Assembly (NCBI RefSeq): GCF_026151205.1
Contig: NC_087072.1
Location: 3,367,375 to 3,431,374 of the forward strand
Length of the DNA: 64,000 nucleotides
Origin: Bolinopsis microptera
Taxonomy: Eukaryota; Ctenophora; Tentaculata; Lobata; Bolinopsidae
Reading direction: 5' to 3'
A program made the translations under genes and the position numbers. The notes under the pieces are model-generated. The model did not search any database. It was not told where the DNA came from and saw nothing but the letters and a program-made list of their open reading frames with translations. Every line of letters begins with the position of its first letter. Within the stretch, counting starts at the first letter, position 1. Below are positions 25,740 to 36,840 of the stretch, one piece after another.

Positions 25740-25873
25740 TGTCAGCCTATTTTATATGCTGTTATCTAACGACATCCCCCTTTAGGTTTATTCTATGTAA
25801 TACAGTTCATTGTAAGTTGTTCCTCATTCATTACCTGGTTTCATTGAATAAGTACACTTACAAGAACCTCACA
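25740..25873 (+). repeat. 5' LTR, 134 bp
   Basis: Starts TGTCAGCC and ends CCTCACA. Appears identical by eye over its full length to 32609-32742. It is unusually short for an LTR. The leader between it and gag is only about 50 nt, and no standard tRNA primer-binding site is obvious. Confidence 0.9.
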
Positions 25874-25923
25874 TAATAACCTCAAATTATTTTGTAACAT
25901 CTATCCTACAGAAGTGTTGAGAT

Positions 25924-26919
25924 ATGGCACCAGTCAACGTTATTCCAACGCTGATGCCGGGTCAGTCTATTCAAGATTGGGGAAGACTGTTTAAGCGAGC
26001 AACGGCACTATTTGCATCAGAGAAACAGAAAATTGACTCTCTTCCGGTTTACGTTTGCAGAAATGAAGGAGAAGTGGAGATCGCATTACTGGTTGTAGAA
26101 GAAAATACTGATGATGATCTAGATAAAGCACTCAAAAGGTTGAGCGAGCTTGTGGATGGGAAACCATCACGGGTTCTAGCGGCTCAAAAGTTCTTTGATT
26201 GTCCTGTTACTGGGGAGCTCAAGACTACATTCTTCATCTTGAAGAAATTAGGGAAAGAAGCAGTATTTTCAAATGATGTTGTACTGCTGAGATTCTTACC
26301 CTCAGGAGTTAAGTTTCATGAAGATAACAAGGCAAAGATAAAAGCGGATATGACGGATGCGGAATTACTGGAAATGTTTGCGTTGCTACAGCCACAGCTA
26401 GACAAAGCCCAAAACCATACTAAGCAGGAGTTGCAGATTAACATAAAGCAAGAGAAAGAGGACGGTTTCGTCTTCGCAGCAGATTTGGAAGAGAATCAGA
26501 GACCCACAGACTACACCGGAGAGTTAGATGCCTTGAAAGGTGAATTGGACTCCATTAAGCACTACCTGTTAGACCAGCATGAAGAGAACTGGACAGAGGA
26601 AAGAGAATGGGATGAAACTGAAGAGGTGTATTATGGAACAGAGAACAGGCAAAGAAGCACAAGAAGATGCTATACATGTGACAGGCAAGGTCACATTGCC
26701 ACTCAATGTTTTAAACGTAAATGCAAGGCATGTGGTAAGCTGGGTCACAGTACTCATGAATGTGAGAAGAAGAAGTCAGGAGGATACTCAGGAGGATACT
26801 CAGGATCAGGAGGATACTCGAGAGGATCCTCAAGCTCAATGGGACTCCCAGAGGGGCAGTCTAGAGGAAACAAACAACGTCCGCAGCAGAAAGACAATGG
26901 GAGAAGAGCAAACTTATGA
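25924..26919 (+). CDS. gag: Gag protein of the LTR element, two zinc knuckles
   Basis: 331 residues starting at an ATG 50 nt after the LTR. The N-terminal two thirds is a helical, charged capsid-like region. Near residues 248-280 are two CX2CX4HX4C zinc knuckles, CYTCDRQGHIATQC and CKACGKLGHSTHEC, as in nucleocapsid proteins that bind the RNA genome. A Gly/Ser-rich tail with SGGYSGGYSG repeats follows. The frame ends at a UGA (26917-26919) directly followed by CUAG, and the same frame continues into protease and polymerase, so Gag-Pol would be made by stop-codon readthrough. Family identification is firm; readthrough is inference. Confidence 0.93.
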   Translation: MAPVNVIPTLMPGQSIQDWGRLFKRATALFASEKQKIDSLPVYVCRNEGEVEIALLVVEENTDDDLDKALKRLSELVDGKPSRVLAAQKFFDCPVTGELKTTFFILKKLGKEAVFSNDVVLLRFLPSGVKFHEDNKAKIKADMTDAELLEMFALLQPQLDKAQNHTKQELQINIKQEKEDGFVFAADLEENQRPTDYTGELDALKGELDSIKHYLLDQHEENWTEEREWDETEEVYYGTENRQRSTRRCYTCDRQGHIATQCFKRKCKACGKLGHSTHECEKKKSGGYSGGYSGSGGYSRGSSSSMGLPEGQSRGNKQRPQQKDNGRRANL

Positions 26920-26923
26920 CTAG
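26917..26923 (+). promoter_or_regulatory. UGA-CUAG stop: candidate readthrough signal between gag and pol
   Basis: gag and pol share one frame, separated only by TGA followed by CTAG. UGA-CUAG is the context known to permit high readthrough in some viral and animal messages. The frame is open from 26920 and reaches the protease motif LLDSGANTSLIS within about 15 codons. Confidence 0.65.
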
Positions 26924-29406
26924 ACGGACAGATTCAGTACAATGGTAAAATAGTTGCAGCGAGAATACTCCTGGATAGTGGAGCAAACACATCTCTCATC
27001 AGTGCTGAATTGCTTCCTGAACTAGAAGATAAAATTAAACATGGGGGCTCTATTAATGGGATTGGTGGTAAGCAGAAAACAGGGGACCCAGTGCAGTGTG
27101 ATGTGATGTTTCACTCGGGATGGACCCAGACTCACTGGATGAAACCTACATTCTTACCCGCCCAGCCGGACTTGGTTATCCTTGGTACGGACTTTATGCA
27201 GAAGTTTGGGAAGACCGGATTTGATTGGGAAAAGGGTCGTGTTAAGCTGGGTGAACAGTGGGTATACTGCCTACTCAGCGAGGACAAACAACCTACATAC
27301 AACATCAACCCGGAGCTTTCTAATGAAGAACTTGTAGGTAATCTTAAAAATGTGGTAGATGAATTCAAAAATGTTTTTGCATCTAACCCCAAAGCCCCTC
27401 GCAAATACAAGGGTCCTCAACACTATATTGTAAGCGAAACTAATAGAGTTAGCTTTGATAAGCCCAGGAGAGTCCCTGAAAAATGGATGGGACACATCAA
27501 CCGCCAAATTGACGAAATGTTAGAGAATGGGATCATTGAACCGTCTGCATCGCCATACAACAGCAATGTAATCATAGTTGATAAAAAGGATGGGGATAAA
27601 CGCTTTGTAATCGATTATCGTTCATTAAATAAGGGCACTATTAAAGACTCGTATCCTTTACCTAACATAGACGAGCTTATAGACAAATGCCAAGGCGCAA
27701 AATACTTTACGCAACTTGACCTTGCGGCTGGTTACTGGTGTGTGCCTATCGCTGAAGAAGATAGACATAAAACAGCATTTAGCGTGCCGCGTGGTAAATA
27801 CCAATGTTTAAGAATGGCATTCGGACTCAAAAACTCAGGTCCTACTTTTCAGAGGAATATGGATGCTATTGTGAAGAGTGCTAAGAAGAACATGACTAAG
27901 GAGCAGACTCAAGATGGTTCTGGATTGGACGATTACTCTGACAACCTGATACTATTCTCCAGGAATCTGGAAGATCATGTGAGTATGCTTAAGATCGTCA
28001 TGAATGAATTGAGGAAAATGAACATGTCACTCAGAGTTGACAAATGCGAATTTGGCTACACTAAGATTGACTTCTTGGGATTTGTTATTGATGGAGTTAG
28101 TGTGGGTCCTTCTGAAGCTAATATAGATAAAGTCAAGCAGTTCCCTAAACCTAAAAACAAGAAAGAAATCCAACGATTTCTGGGGTTAGCTAATTTCAAC
28201 AGAAGATTCATCAAGAATTATTCCACACTATCTAAACCATTAACCTCCCTTGTTTCAGAGAAAGTGCAATTCGAGTGGGGTGCAACTCAAGAGGAAGCTT
28301 TCACAGTGTTAAAGGACAAGCTTGGCAATGTGAACAACCTCCACCTACCAAAGTGGAAGGAACCGTTTCACATACAGACTGATGCCTCTGGCATCGCGGT
28401 GGGAGGTATGCTCTATCAGGTGGATAAAATTGGTCAAATCTGCCCCATCTCGTTCCATTCCCAGACACTAACCAAGGCGGAGACAAGATGGGATGCTACT
28501 GATAGAGAACTTTGGGCTATTATCAGCTGCCTAAGGAAATGGAGAGTGTATTGCTGTGAAGGAAAAGTAACATTCCATACAGACCACGAGCCACTGAAAA
28601 ATATCCGCAACCGAAAAGACCCCCGGAACAAGATAATGAGATGGTTAAATGAACTCGAGCTCGAGGCTGTTGAGTTTGAAGTTTGGTACATCCCTGGAGA
28701 ATTGAATGGAGTAGCTGACAGTCTGAGCAGAATTGTGGTAAAGACTGACATTAAAACGGAAAGAAGCGATGCAGAAGCAGAAAGTCACATTTATGCTGAG
28801 TTGAGTAAAGATGGAGAGAATGACAGCTCATTGAAAAATGCCCAAGACAACGATGCCTGGATTAAGTGGACTACATCTAGAATACAGAGCAACAAGGTTA
28901 TCTCTAGAGGACCTTATAAAAACACTAAATATCTAAGTGTTGACAGCTCAGGGCTGTTGTATAAGGGAAGACGTATTGTAGTGCCACCAAGCCTTCAAGA
29001 TAAAATAATTCAGGAATACCACTGCCAAAGCCATCCCGGGCCAGAGATAACCGCAACCCAAATCAGGGCTAAGTTTTGGTGGAGAAGTTTATCTAAACAG
29101 GTAGATGCTTTCACCAAAGACTGTAGAACCTGTATTCAAGCCAAGAGTAGACCTGATAAGGCTGAAATGATAATCACTGATGTCCCTAAACCCCATGAGA
29201 TGATTTCCTTTGATATAGGCTCAATGCCTAAATCGCCCAAAGGTAATTGTTGTTTCATACTGTGTGTCGACTTATGTCAGATATCGCAGGCTTGCACAAT
29301 CAGGCTAGGTCCCAAAGAAGTATTGGGATCAAAACATATTCTTGGGGAACATACGATTTATGTTGACCAAGGACCTAATGTAGCAAAGGCCATGTCAAAA
29401 CCGTGA
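26920..29406 (+). CDS. pol: Pol polyprotein: protease, reverse transcriptase, RNase H, partial integrase
   Basis: 829 codons, open in the gag frame. In order: retropepsin (LLDSGANTS, about residue 15); reverse transcriptase with VDKKDGDKRFVIDYRSLN, TQLDLAAGYW and FGLKNSGPTFQ; RNase H with DASG, TDRELWAI and HTDHEPL; an integrase zinc region with a His pair and CRTC; then the start of the catalytic core (SFDIG and VDQGPNV). The usual polymerase YxDD box reads YSDN, so the second aspartate is asparagine. The frame stops at 29404-29406 just after the second integrase aspartate, so the last catalytic glutamate is missing. The next 800 bp keeps integrase-like scraps in shifted frames. The element is therefore unlikely to integrate on its own. 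Confidence 0.9.
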   Translation, partial: LDGQIQYNGKIVAARILLDSGANTSLISAELLPELEDKIKHGGSINGIGGKQKTGDPVQCDVMFHSGWTQTHWMKPTFLPAQPDLVILGTDFMQKFGKTGFDWEKGRVKLGEQWVYCLLSEDKQPTYNINPELSNEELVGNLKNVVDEFKNVFASNPKAPRKYKGPQHYIVSETNRVSFDKPRRVPEKWMGHINRQIDEMLENGIIEPSASPYNSNVIIVDKKDGDKRFVIDYRSLNKGTIKDSYPLPNIDELIDKCQGAKYFTQLDLAAGYWCVPIAEEDRHKTAFSVPRGKYQCLRMAFGLKNSGPTFQRNMDAIVKSAKKNMTKEQTQDGSGLDDYSDNLILFSRNLEDHVSMLKIVMNELRKMNMSLRVDKCEFGYTKIDFLGFVIDGVSVGPSEANIDKVKQFPKPKNKKEIQRFLGLANFNRRFIKNYSTLSKPLTSLVSEKVQFEWGATQEEAFTVLKDKLGNVNNLHLPKWKEPFHIQTDASGIAVGGMLYQVDKIGQICPISFHSQTLTKAETRWDATDRELWAIISCLRKWRVYCCEGKVTFHTDHEPLKNIRNRKDPRNKIMRWLNELELEAVEFEVWYIPGELNGVADSLSRIVVKTDIKTERSDAEAESHIYAELSKDGENDSSLKNAQDNDAWIKWTTSRIQSNKVISRGPYKNTKYLSVDSSGLLYKGRRIVVPPSLQDKIIQEYHCQSHPGPEITATQIRAKFWWRSLSKQVDAFTKDCRTCIQAKSRPDKAEMIITDVPKPHEMISFDIGSMPKSPKGNCCFILCVDLCQISQACTIRLGPKEVLGSKHILGEHTIYVDQGPNVAKAMSKP

Positions 29407-30254
29407 TGAGAGTTGTTTGGGAAGCGCTGCTCAAGCCCAACATCACGGGGAATGGATGTTAAAATCAATTCAAACTTAAAACAGACTGCGTAATATGATC
29501 AAATCAAGGAAACAACTGTAACAGATTGGAATAATTTATAAGAAAGCAGATAAAAAAAAAAGTCTTAAATTGAAAACAAAATAGGCGCACTTCTGTACTT
29601 TGGTAAACCTTGATAGCAGTTGATAATTTGTTCAACTACGAGTATTACATGGCTAGTCAGAATTGATTGTAGTTAGCTGATGTAAACAATCGTGACATGG
29701 CCGAAGAAAATAAGATCATGCAAGGAATGCTAAGGAGAGTAGGAGTGGAGCAATGTAGGGCTGAGTGGTATAAAGGTAAATTGGTACATAAAGATCTCGT
29801 AAATGGTTGATGGACCTTCATTGTGGAAATAGATATTCATGGGAAATACAGATTTTAAGGGTAATCATAAATTTATCAAGTAACCATGATAATGGAGCAG
29901 TACCCAAAAGTAACCTATTAACTAATTTAACAAACTGAAAGTGAATGACCGTATCCCAAGACTTCATGAAGTTATGCCATTCGTTAACCATACAGTACTA
30001 AAGGTCGGATCTCACTGTACATCCTCATCGCCTGAACCTTTGGATTCAAGAGCATTGCCTTGTATGCGGTTTAGGAAATGTTTATCGAAAGCCATGAAGG
30101 GCATAGAGGATTGCTAAGGGATCTGAGGAAACCATTAATGAGAGGAAGGTCCTATGAGAGATACCGAAATACGGAAGAGGGCTCGCTAACAGGTATACAT
30201 CTGATCTAGTGCTCAGTGGTGCAGTCTCTAGTGTAATAGGTAATAGATCTTGAC
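29407..30254 (+). pseudogene. Decayed 3' part of integrase and pol
   Basis: Short open pieces in changing frames resemble the end of an integrase core and C-terminal domain, with several apparent single-base deletions. No frame longer than about 25 codons survives. The decay begins abruptly right after an intact 829-codon frame, which is unusual. Confidence 0.6.
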
Positions 30255-30880
30255 AGGGATGATTTTGAGTAATAAACTTTTATTATGCGTAATCAATAGT
30301 GTAATGTTTTAGTTCATACATTATAGTTCTAACCTGTTTGTACCCCAGATTTATTGGTTTTGGGAAATTTTTGATTTTTATGATAGTTCTGACCCTTTTG
30401 AAATGGTAATTATTGAACGTTTTCGGCATGTATGAGACACTTTGTTTGAGGATTATATGCATTTTTTGTCAAAATAATTTTATTTTTTCGATATCTTTGG
30501 GGTATTTGAAAATTCGAATATCTGATGCTATTATTAATTCTTTAGATTTATTGAATTTGTTACTTATACGATTTCCTACGGTTGAAATTTTGTTAGATTG
30601 GTTTTAACTTATGGTAGAAGGGTGTATGTAGCCATTTTATATGTGTTATAGGTCTTTTGTTTTCTAAGTAATACAGTCATTGTAAGTTGTTCCTCTTCAT
30701 TACTGTCTTTAAAATTACTTTTACAGAACCACACTGATTTTTCGAATGACCATCTTAATTTAGGATGGCATTAAGACACGATAGAGACTAATATTCCCAA
30801 ATGCAGCTCGGCGTGTATTAGCGGTTTTTACCATCTAATTAACTGGTTAACTATTGATATTTGTAGTTTTAAGCTTTCGT
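30255..30880 (+). repeat. Diverged duplicate of the element's 3' end, LTR and 3' flank
   Basis: This block aligns with 32212-32880: the same 3' untranslated region (TCGATATCTTTGGGGTATTTGAAA), a degraded LTR (about 30625-30730), and the same downstream flank (GAATGACCATCTTA, GCAGCTCGGCGTG, TTAGCGGTT). Differences are mostly single-base gaps. Because it includes the non-element flank, it is a duplication of the locus or an assembly artefact, not a second insertion. Confidence 0.75.
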
Positions 30881-31090
30881 TAACTTCATGCGATACAAAC
30901 TTCTCATTTTGTTGTGGGTGCTTGGTGCAACCCGATATTAGTAATCCGTTATGTTGTTGTATAAATTATGATGTTATGACTATCATGTTGAACATGATTG
31001 CCCATAGATTGATTCATTATATTTAGACGAAATGAACGATACATTTTATTATGATTCACATTGTATTAACTACCACAGATTTGATTGGGT

Positions 31091-31634
31091 GACATCTGTC
31101 CGACAGTCGAATTACCGGTTTCGGACAAGAGTCGCTGTCAGATAGGAGTCGTTTTTGGCGACATCTGTCCAACTTTCGGATCACATTTGCAATTTCAGAT
31201 CACGTTCGTATTTCACAAGCTCACGTGTAATCTTGTGACGTTGCTCCCACAGTCCTAATATAATGCTGATTTGATCCATTGAGATCTGATCCATCGATAC
31301 GTGATTGACTATTTGAGGACAGGATCATGCTAGCCGTACACTAACAAGCTGTAACAAGCTGCCAATCACATCACAGCCTACATTACACACAGGAGAGCGG
31401 TATGGAGATCAGTTATTTATATAACATTTAAACTATTGTCCAATTTTTGACATCAAATGAAAATAAACTATGGTAGAGTTCAGCTCAGGTCATATCTCAG
31501 TTCAGATCATGTCTCTAATTGGAAAATGGAAATGTGTCGTATTGCAATTAGATCACAATTTCGGACAGATGTCTTTTTTTTTCTGGTAACAATAACATAT
31601 TGAGTCGGACAAGAGTCGCTGTCGGACAGATGTC
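31091..31634. mobile_element. MITE with GACATCTGTCCGACAG inverted ends
   Basis: The left end GACATCTGTCCGACAG (31091-31106) is matched by its inverse CTGTCGGACAGATGTC (31619-31634). Internal copies of CGGACAAGAGTCGCTGTC link it to the element at 18705-19326. No clear target duplication and no coding region. Confidence 0.65.
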
Positions 31635-31819
31635 CTTTTAACTGCATCATGCATATCACCGCACAGGCTGCGCTACGGTGTCCGGTCGTTTAACTTTCGA
31701 TTCAAATAATTGACAAAGGCAATCCCTCCATTTTGTTCTCTGTAACGCCCCAAAGAAATTTGGTAATTTAACCAATACGAAACGATTGTTAATTGTAATT
31801 AATTACGGGCGATGGAAAT

Positions 31820-32239
31820 CTAGCGTCCGCTAACCGGCGCAATTCTTGTTGATCTAACAGCTGCTATATGCTTAGACCATGTTAGTTTATCATCCATTAT
31901 AACGCCAAGGAACCGTGCTTCCCTTTTACGTTCTAATTGTGTGTCTGCAATATGAATATTTGGAGTATTATCAGTATTTCTAACACCGAAAAGCATATAG
32001 CAGGTCTTTTTTAGATTAAGTGCAAGTCCATTACAGTCAACCCAGCGTACAAACTCGTGGGAGAATTGGTTGAATTTTTGTATAACATCGTTTGCATTTT
32101 TGCCTTTTATTATGATGTTCGCATCATCAGCGTAGAGTATAAACTTTATCATACTGTTGATATTTGGCATAAGTGACTCATTGACCAGATTGAATAGACT
32201 TTTGAATTTATAAACACTTTTTATTATGACTGTAATCAA
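31820..32239 (-). pseudogene. LINE reverse transcriptase fragment
   Basis: A 139-codon minus-strand frame carries the polymerase box ILYADDANII, a following helix-rich segment, and the FLGVIMDDKLTWSKHI motif seen in non-LTR reverse transcriptases of the CR1/jockey group. Upstream catalytic motifs are missing where it meets the gypsy-like 3' region at about 32240. Confidence 0.85.
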
Positions 32240-32608
32240 TAGTGTTTAATGTTATTAGTTGATACATTGATAGTTTTCTAAACCTGTTTGTACCGCCAGA
32301 TTTATATGGTTTTTAGGGGAGTTATTGAATTATTTATGATTGTTCTTGACCTATTTTGATATGGTATTTATTGAACACGTTTTCGAGAATGTATGAGAAC
32401 ACTTTCGTTTTTGAGAGATTTATCAACATATTTTAAAATTATTTTATTTTTTCGATATCTTTGGGGTATTTGAAATTGACCCAAACAATCTGATGCTATT
32501 TATTAATTCTTTTAAATTTATTGAACATTGTTAACCTTATACGATTGTCACTGGGTTTGAAATTTTCATATAGAATTGGGTTTTTCAACTTTTGAAGAGA
32601 GGGTGTGA

Positions 32609-32742
32609 TGTCAGCCTATTTTATATGCTGTTATCTAACGACATCCCCCTTTAGGTTTATTCTATGTAATACAGTTCATTGTAAGTTGTTCCTCATTCAT
32701 TACCTGGTTTCATTGAATAAGTACACTTACAAGAACCTCACA
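32609..32742 (+). repeat. 3' LTR, 134 bp
   Basis: Appears identical to the 5' LTR; followed by the target duplication ACTG. Confidence 0.9.
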
Positions 32743-32746
32743 ACTG

Positions 32747-33804
32747 AATTTTTCCTGAATGACCATCTTACAAGGTCTATGAGGATGGCATAAGACACGA
32801 TTGAGGTACTAAACTATTCCCAAAATAAGCAGCTCGGCGTGGCTTAGCGGTTCATTTTACCCATCTAACTATAACGTGGTTTAACATTAAACTGTGGACA
32901 TGAAGGTAACCATTGAAGTAGTACGAAAAAATTTAATAGATACCCACTTTGACATTTTTTGTCAGAATTATGTACATTTACATACAGAGAAGTAAAGACC
33001 TTAGAGTGAAAATGGCATCAGGTCAGACGTGGTAAGCGGATAAAGTAAGAGAGACATACGTCATACAGATCTATACTTCTTCAACTAAGTTTTTTAAATG
33101 TAGACTTGCGGCTTAATTTGGTCAGCAAAACACAGGGGATCCTGCTACTTAACAGAAACTCTGAAACACCTTATAGTTATCACAGAGTCGGAGTGTAAAA
33201 ATGGTCCAACATCCAACATAAATTCGGATTTCATACAATGTTAAAATTTGGCAGTACATTCTACATTCCTTATGTTCACTGGAGTTGAATTCCAGCATTT
33301 TGCACCCAAATACGAAAAGCTTTTATATGTGTTCTAGATTTGGGCCTCCAGATACATAGGCAAATTTACTTGTAAATGATGACGGTGCACTCTCATTAAT
33401 AATTTTATTTGAAAATCGTGCGAACAATATTTTTCTCCATTCTTTAAAAGCACTTCAAAACTTGTTGACTGAAATTGTAAGCTCTATCTGCAAATAAATT
33501 ACAAGAATCTTGTGAACTTGGCATGTGAAAATTTGCAGCATTTCAGAGATTGATTGGGTCAACGAGGTGTTGTACGTCACCTCAAGATCGGGTGACAGGG
33601 GGCTGACCAGGCCAGAACCCAATTGATTGGGTCTAAGGTCACATGATTATTAGCCTGAGGTCAAGTGGCTATGACGTCACCAGAGCTTGTTCTCCGAGCT
33701 CAAGCTACTTGATCAGGCCTTATGTGGAATAATATAGTTTTGTTTTAAAGACCCGAGGGCCACCCTTAAGGGCTTTGAAACCGGTTTATTGACAATATAA
33801 TATA
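32747..33804. other. Intergenic DNA after the LTR element
   Basis: The first ~150 bp continues the target repeat and matches 30740-30870. The rest is AT-rich with no gene seen. Confidence 0.5.
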
Positions 33805-34575
33805 TACAGGGTGGGCCAAAAGTCAGTACCCATACGTTGACCTTTATAGCTCAGTCACTGAGTGCCCAATTTAAATACTTCTTTCTGGTATGACTTAGTA
33901 CCACCACTGGTTCGAGGAATTTGTCAACTTGAAAAATATTCACGTTCATTTTTTTCAAATGGAGGTTCATTTTCACATTTATTTGATAGTTTGGATAGTC
34001 GAATCAAGCTAAATGTTATTGAATTGTGTTTGGCCATTCGAATTACGTTTGTCCTGAAAGAATTAGAACTGTAGCTTCTCAGATGACCGAGATATGAAGC
34101 ATAACGAGTTTATTCATTACGTGTGATCAGGTGATTGGTTTACCTAATCACGTGATAAGGTGCCCCCGTTAACTACCTCGTTAAACATTATGGGAATTGT
34201 TAAGGGTGCCCAATTAAGGTGTCGTGTCACGGTGTCACATAATCACCCAGTCAATATTGTTAACGAGATACAGAAAATGCTTGATAACTTCGTCATTTCT
34301 AATCCGATTTGCCTCATATTTTCAGATCATATGCAACATTTGATAATCTACCGTCTCTGAAAAAATTAGGCGTTCAGCATGTTCATAGAAAACAATATAG
34401 GTGTTTTAATATTGAATGGGCGTGGTCTAAAATATTCGAATTTTCAAATTTTGACGACGGAATCCTCGAACCAGTAAGTACAGTATGCCATCTGCAAAGC
34501 AACAGCTCTCAAATATAAAACACGGCGGAGCTATTAAGGCCAACGTATGGGTACTGACTTTTGGCCCACCCTGTA
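33805..34575. mobile_element. Tc1/mariner-type MITE, TA target site
   Basis: Ends TACAGGGTGGGCCAAAAGT and its inverse, about 35 bp well conserved. Similarity continues inward (both arms have CTGGTTCGAGGA) for some 130 bp. The terminal TA at each end is the expected target duplication. Open frames inside are short and not transposase-like. Confidence 0.85.
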
Positions 34576-35471
34576 AATAAACTGAAATCGTAACATTCAT
34601 GTCAATACTAACTGAAATAATATAATCTGTAATTAAAATAATAATACTTACTGTCACTTAATTAAGATATATGATGTAATAAAATGAATCTCTTTTATTT
34701 CCACACTAATTCTCACACCAAGCTTTAAATTTTATCAGACAACTGTCCTAATATATAATACGTCTCTTATCTTTAGTTAAAAAGTCAGGGGTGCAGCCAT
34801 TTAACTTCAATTAAAATTAAAACAATTGATTAAGCTGGATCACGATGTTATTCTATCAAAATCAACTAGGCGTTATTTGAATTTATGCTGGGCTCTGTGT
34901 GGTACTGTGTAGTGGTAAGTGGGTGTGTGTGTGCATGGTTGTTTTTATGATGCGTTGAGATCAACTACGTTGATGATATGTGATTGTGTGTGTTGTGCTG
35001 ATAAGGCTTTAATTGAGCGATGGCCAGGAGTATTATCAGTAAACTTGTAGCAGGTCTGGCAGTGAAAATTTTCTGATTTCAAAAGTTGTCGGTAATTATT
35101 AGTTTTGTACTTTCGTAACTAAAATGTTTGTTGAATGTATGCCTCATGTTGTTTAGATAGTTTACTAATACTAAGTTAGTGACTGACAATTTTCTCGACT
35201 GACTGACAATGTTTCTTCTTTTCCCCATTTAGAATACAAAGATTAGTACATTTTAGCTTATGATTAATATTATATTTTTACCTATAGTTTACCTAGATTA
35301 TGTTGTGAGGTGTGTGATTTTGTGACCGTTGAGATTTCCTTAAACCTGGAATGTTATTCAGTAAAAAGGTTTGCCAGCTTTCCTCGTTATTGCCTCTTGA
35401 TTGGTGTTCCAATAGCACACGTTTTGCATTAGACTTGTATATGTTTATTGAAAATAAGCTGGGAAGACACG
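34576..35471. other. AT-rich DNA, possibly LINE 3' tail
   Basis: No gene. Since the LINE remnant at 35472-35914 runs on the minus strand, its 3' untranslated part would fall here. Confidence 0.35.
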
Positions 35472-35914
35472 TTATATTATAGTTTGTTTCAGTGATGGCA
35501 AGCAGTGGGCCTTTAAAAATACTGATTGTCTAAAAGTGTTACTACCGTATGTAAGAAGCCAGTCAGAGCTAGTCTCATGGCTGGAGTTAACTGTCGGGAT
35601 ATTACTTGGAAAAAGGCCTTTGATTGATTTTGGCAATGTTTCAGGGAAGCATTTCATCCTGTGCATTAATATAAGTGCATTCTTCACGATAATTCCATGA
35701 ATAGTGAGAATTCCATACTCTTTAATATAAAGCTATCCCCCGTGTGTGCAGGCAATTGGCCGTCCTTGTAGAAATAGTTGACGTAACCTGGCATAACCAT
35801 TCTCACTCCTTGTTTCTGTTTTGTGAATAGTGACTCAATGTGTGATTTGGCTGCGAAACCCCAGACGAGGGAGCAGAAATTATAATATAGTGTATCGCGT
35901 GTAATTGGATCCAA
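35472..35914 (-). pseudogene. LINE ORF2 C-terminal remnant, frameshifted
   Basis: Two minus-strand frames (35684-35914 and 35472-35687) overlap at a frameshift. The first reads YNFCSLVWGFAAKSHI and QKQGVRMV, matching in pattern the post-polymerase domain of the intact LINE at 38618-40879 (LSYGISVWG, TQKHCVRI). The second continues with FRQSVFLKA. Confidence 0.75.
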
Positions 35915-36375
35915 TTATAGGAGCAATTATCGCCGCATATTGATCTGGTATCACCTTCTGAAACCCAGCATGAAGCTGGGCCAGAGATTTGAAAATAGAA
36001 GGATTATTTGTTAATGAAAATCGAAGTGAAAATCATGTAACACTATGTTTTTGAGGACGCTGAACACGATAAAACTGGTTATTATAATTATCATACTTCA
36101 GATCAAATTGCTTTAAAATGCACGTAGAATGTGTTAACGGGTGATACTCGTAAAATATATGTTCCATATATTGGACCGTAGTATACAGGACCGTCGACGA
36201 GTTCAACTCGGCGCGCGTCCTGGTAGGTTGTAAACCTACAAAGAATGTGATATATGGTATTATAAGCTAAGCGCCTGAGCGCCAATGGATTGTATCAGGA
36301 CTTCTATAATATAAGCAGTATTTCAAGTCTTTATAAGTTTGTAGCAGTTATAGGATGAACTAACGGTATTTTAGT

Positions 36376-36840
36376 TCACATAGCCATGTGTATACGCGTA
36401 CTGCATGACGCGCTTGTTTCACAAGTAGAATATACTCTTTTACCTCCTTTGCCGCCTTCGGCGGTCGCGCGCTACTGCAAGCGAGAGGGCTCTGGTTGAA
36501 GCAAAGTAAAGCTCTTACAGCCAACTGGCTCCTTTTGCTAATTGCTTTTGGTTTGTAGCGCGATGCGTTACTGTGCCGCGCACTCAATGAGGCTTCTCTC
36601 TAGATCGGCGAGATGCGCTACTGTGCCGCACCGAGCTGAGATGAATTGATATCGTCAATTAACTTTTGGTTAAAGCGCTGACTCACCTTTGGAACTGGAA
36701 CGGGTATAATTGTAATATCCTACGAGATCAGCTATGCTGAATTATTTCGCAAAATCTCGTTTACCTTTCACATAGCCATGTGTCTACGCGTACTGCGTGA
36801 CGCGCTTGTTTCACAAGCGAGAGGGCTCTGGTTAGAGCAG
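36376..36840. repeat. Repeats related to the foldback element core
   Basis: CACATAGCCATGTGTMTACG followed by CGTACTGC and GACGCGCTTGTTTCACAAG occurs at 36376-36424 and 36770-36818. Between them, GGCGGTCGCGCGCTACTGC and AAGCGAGAGGGCT match the inner arms of the 20978-23586 foldback element. Confidence 0.65.

Larger units (their letters stand above)
25740..32742 (+). mobile_element. Ty3/gypsy-type LTR retrotransposon, 7.0 kb, 3' half damaged
   Basis: The element is bounded by 134-bp LTRs with TG...CA ends that appear identical, and a 4-bp duplication ACTG (25736-25739, 32743-32746). A purine-rich tract GAAGAGAGGG precedes the 3' LTR. Order is gag, protease, reverse transcriptase, RNase H, integrase, as in the Metaviridae. 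gag and pol are open to 29406; beyond that the integrase is broken and the interior holds a second, diverged 3' end (30255-30735) and a LINE fragment (31820-32239). No envelope-like frame is seen. Confidence 0.92.
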
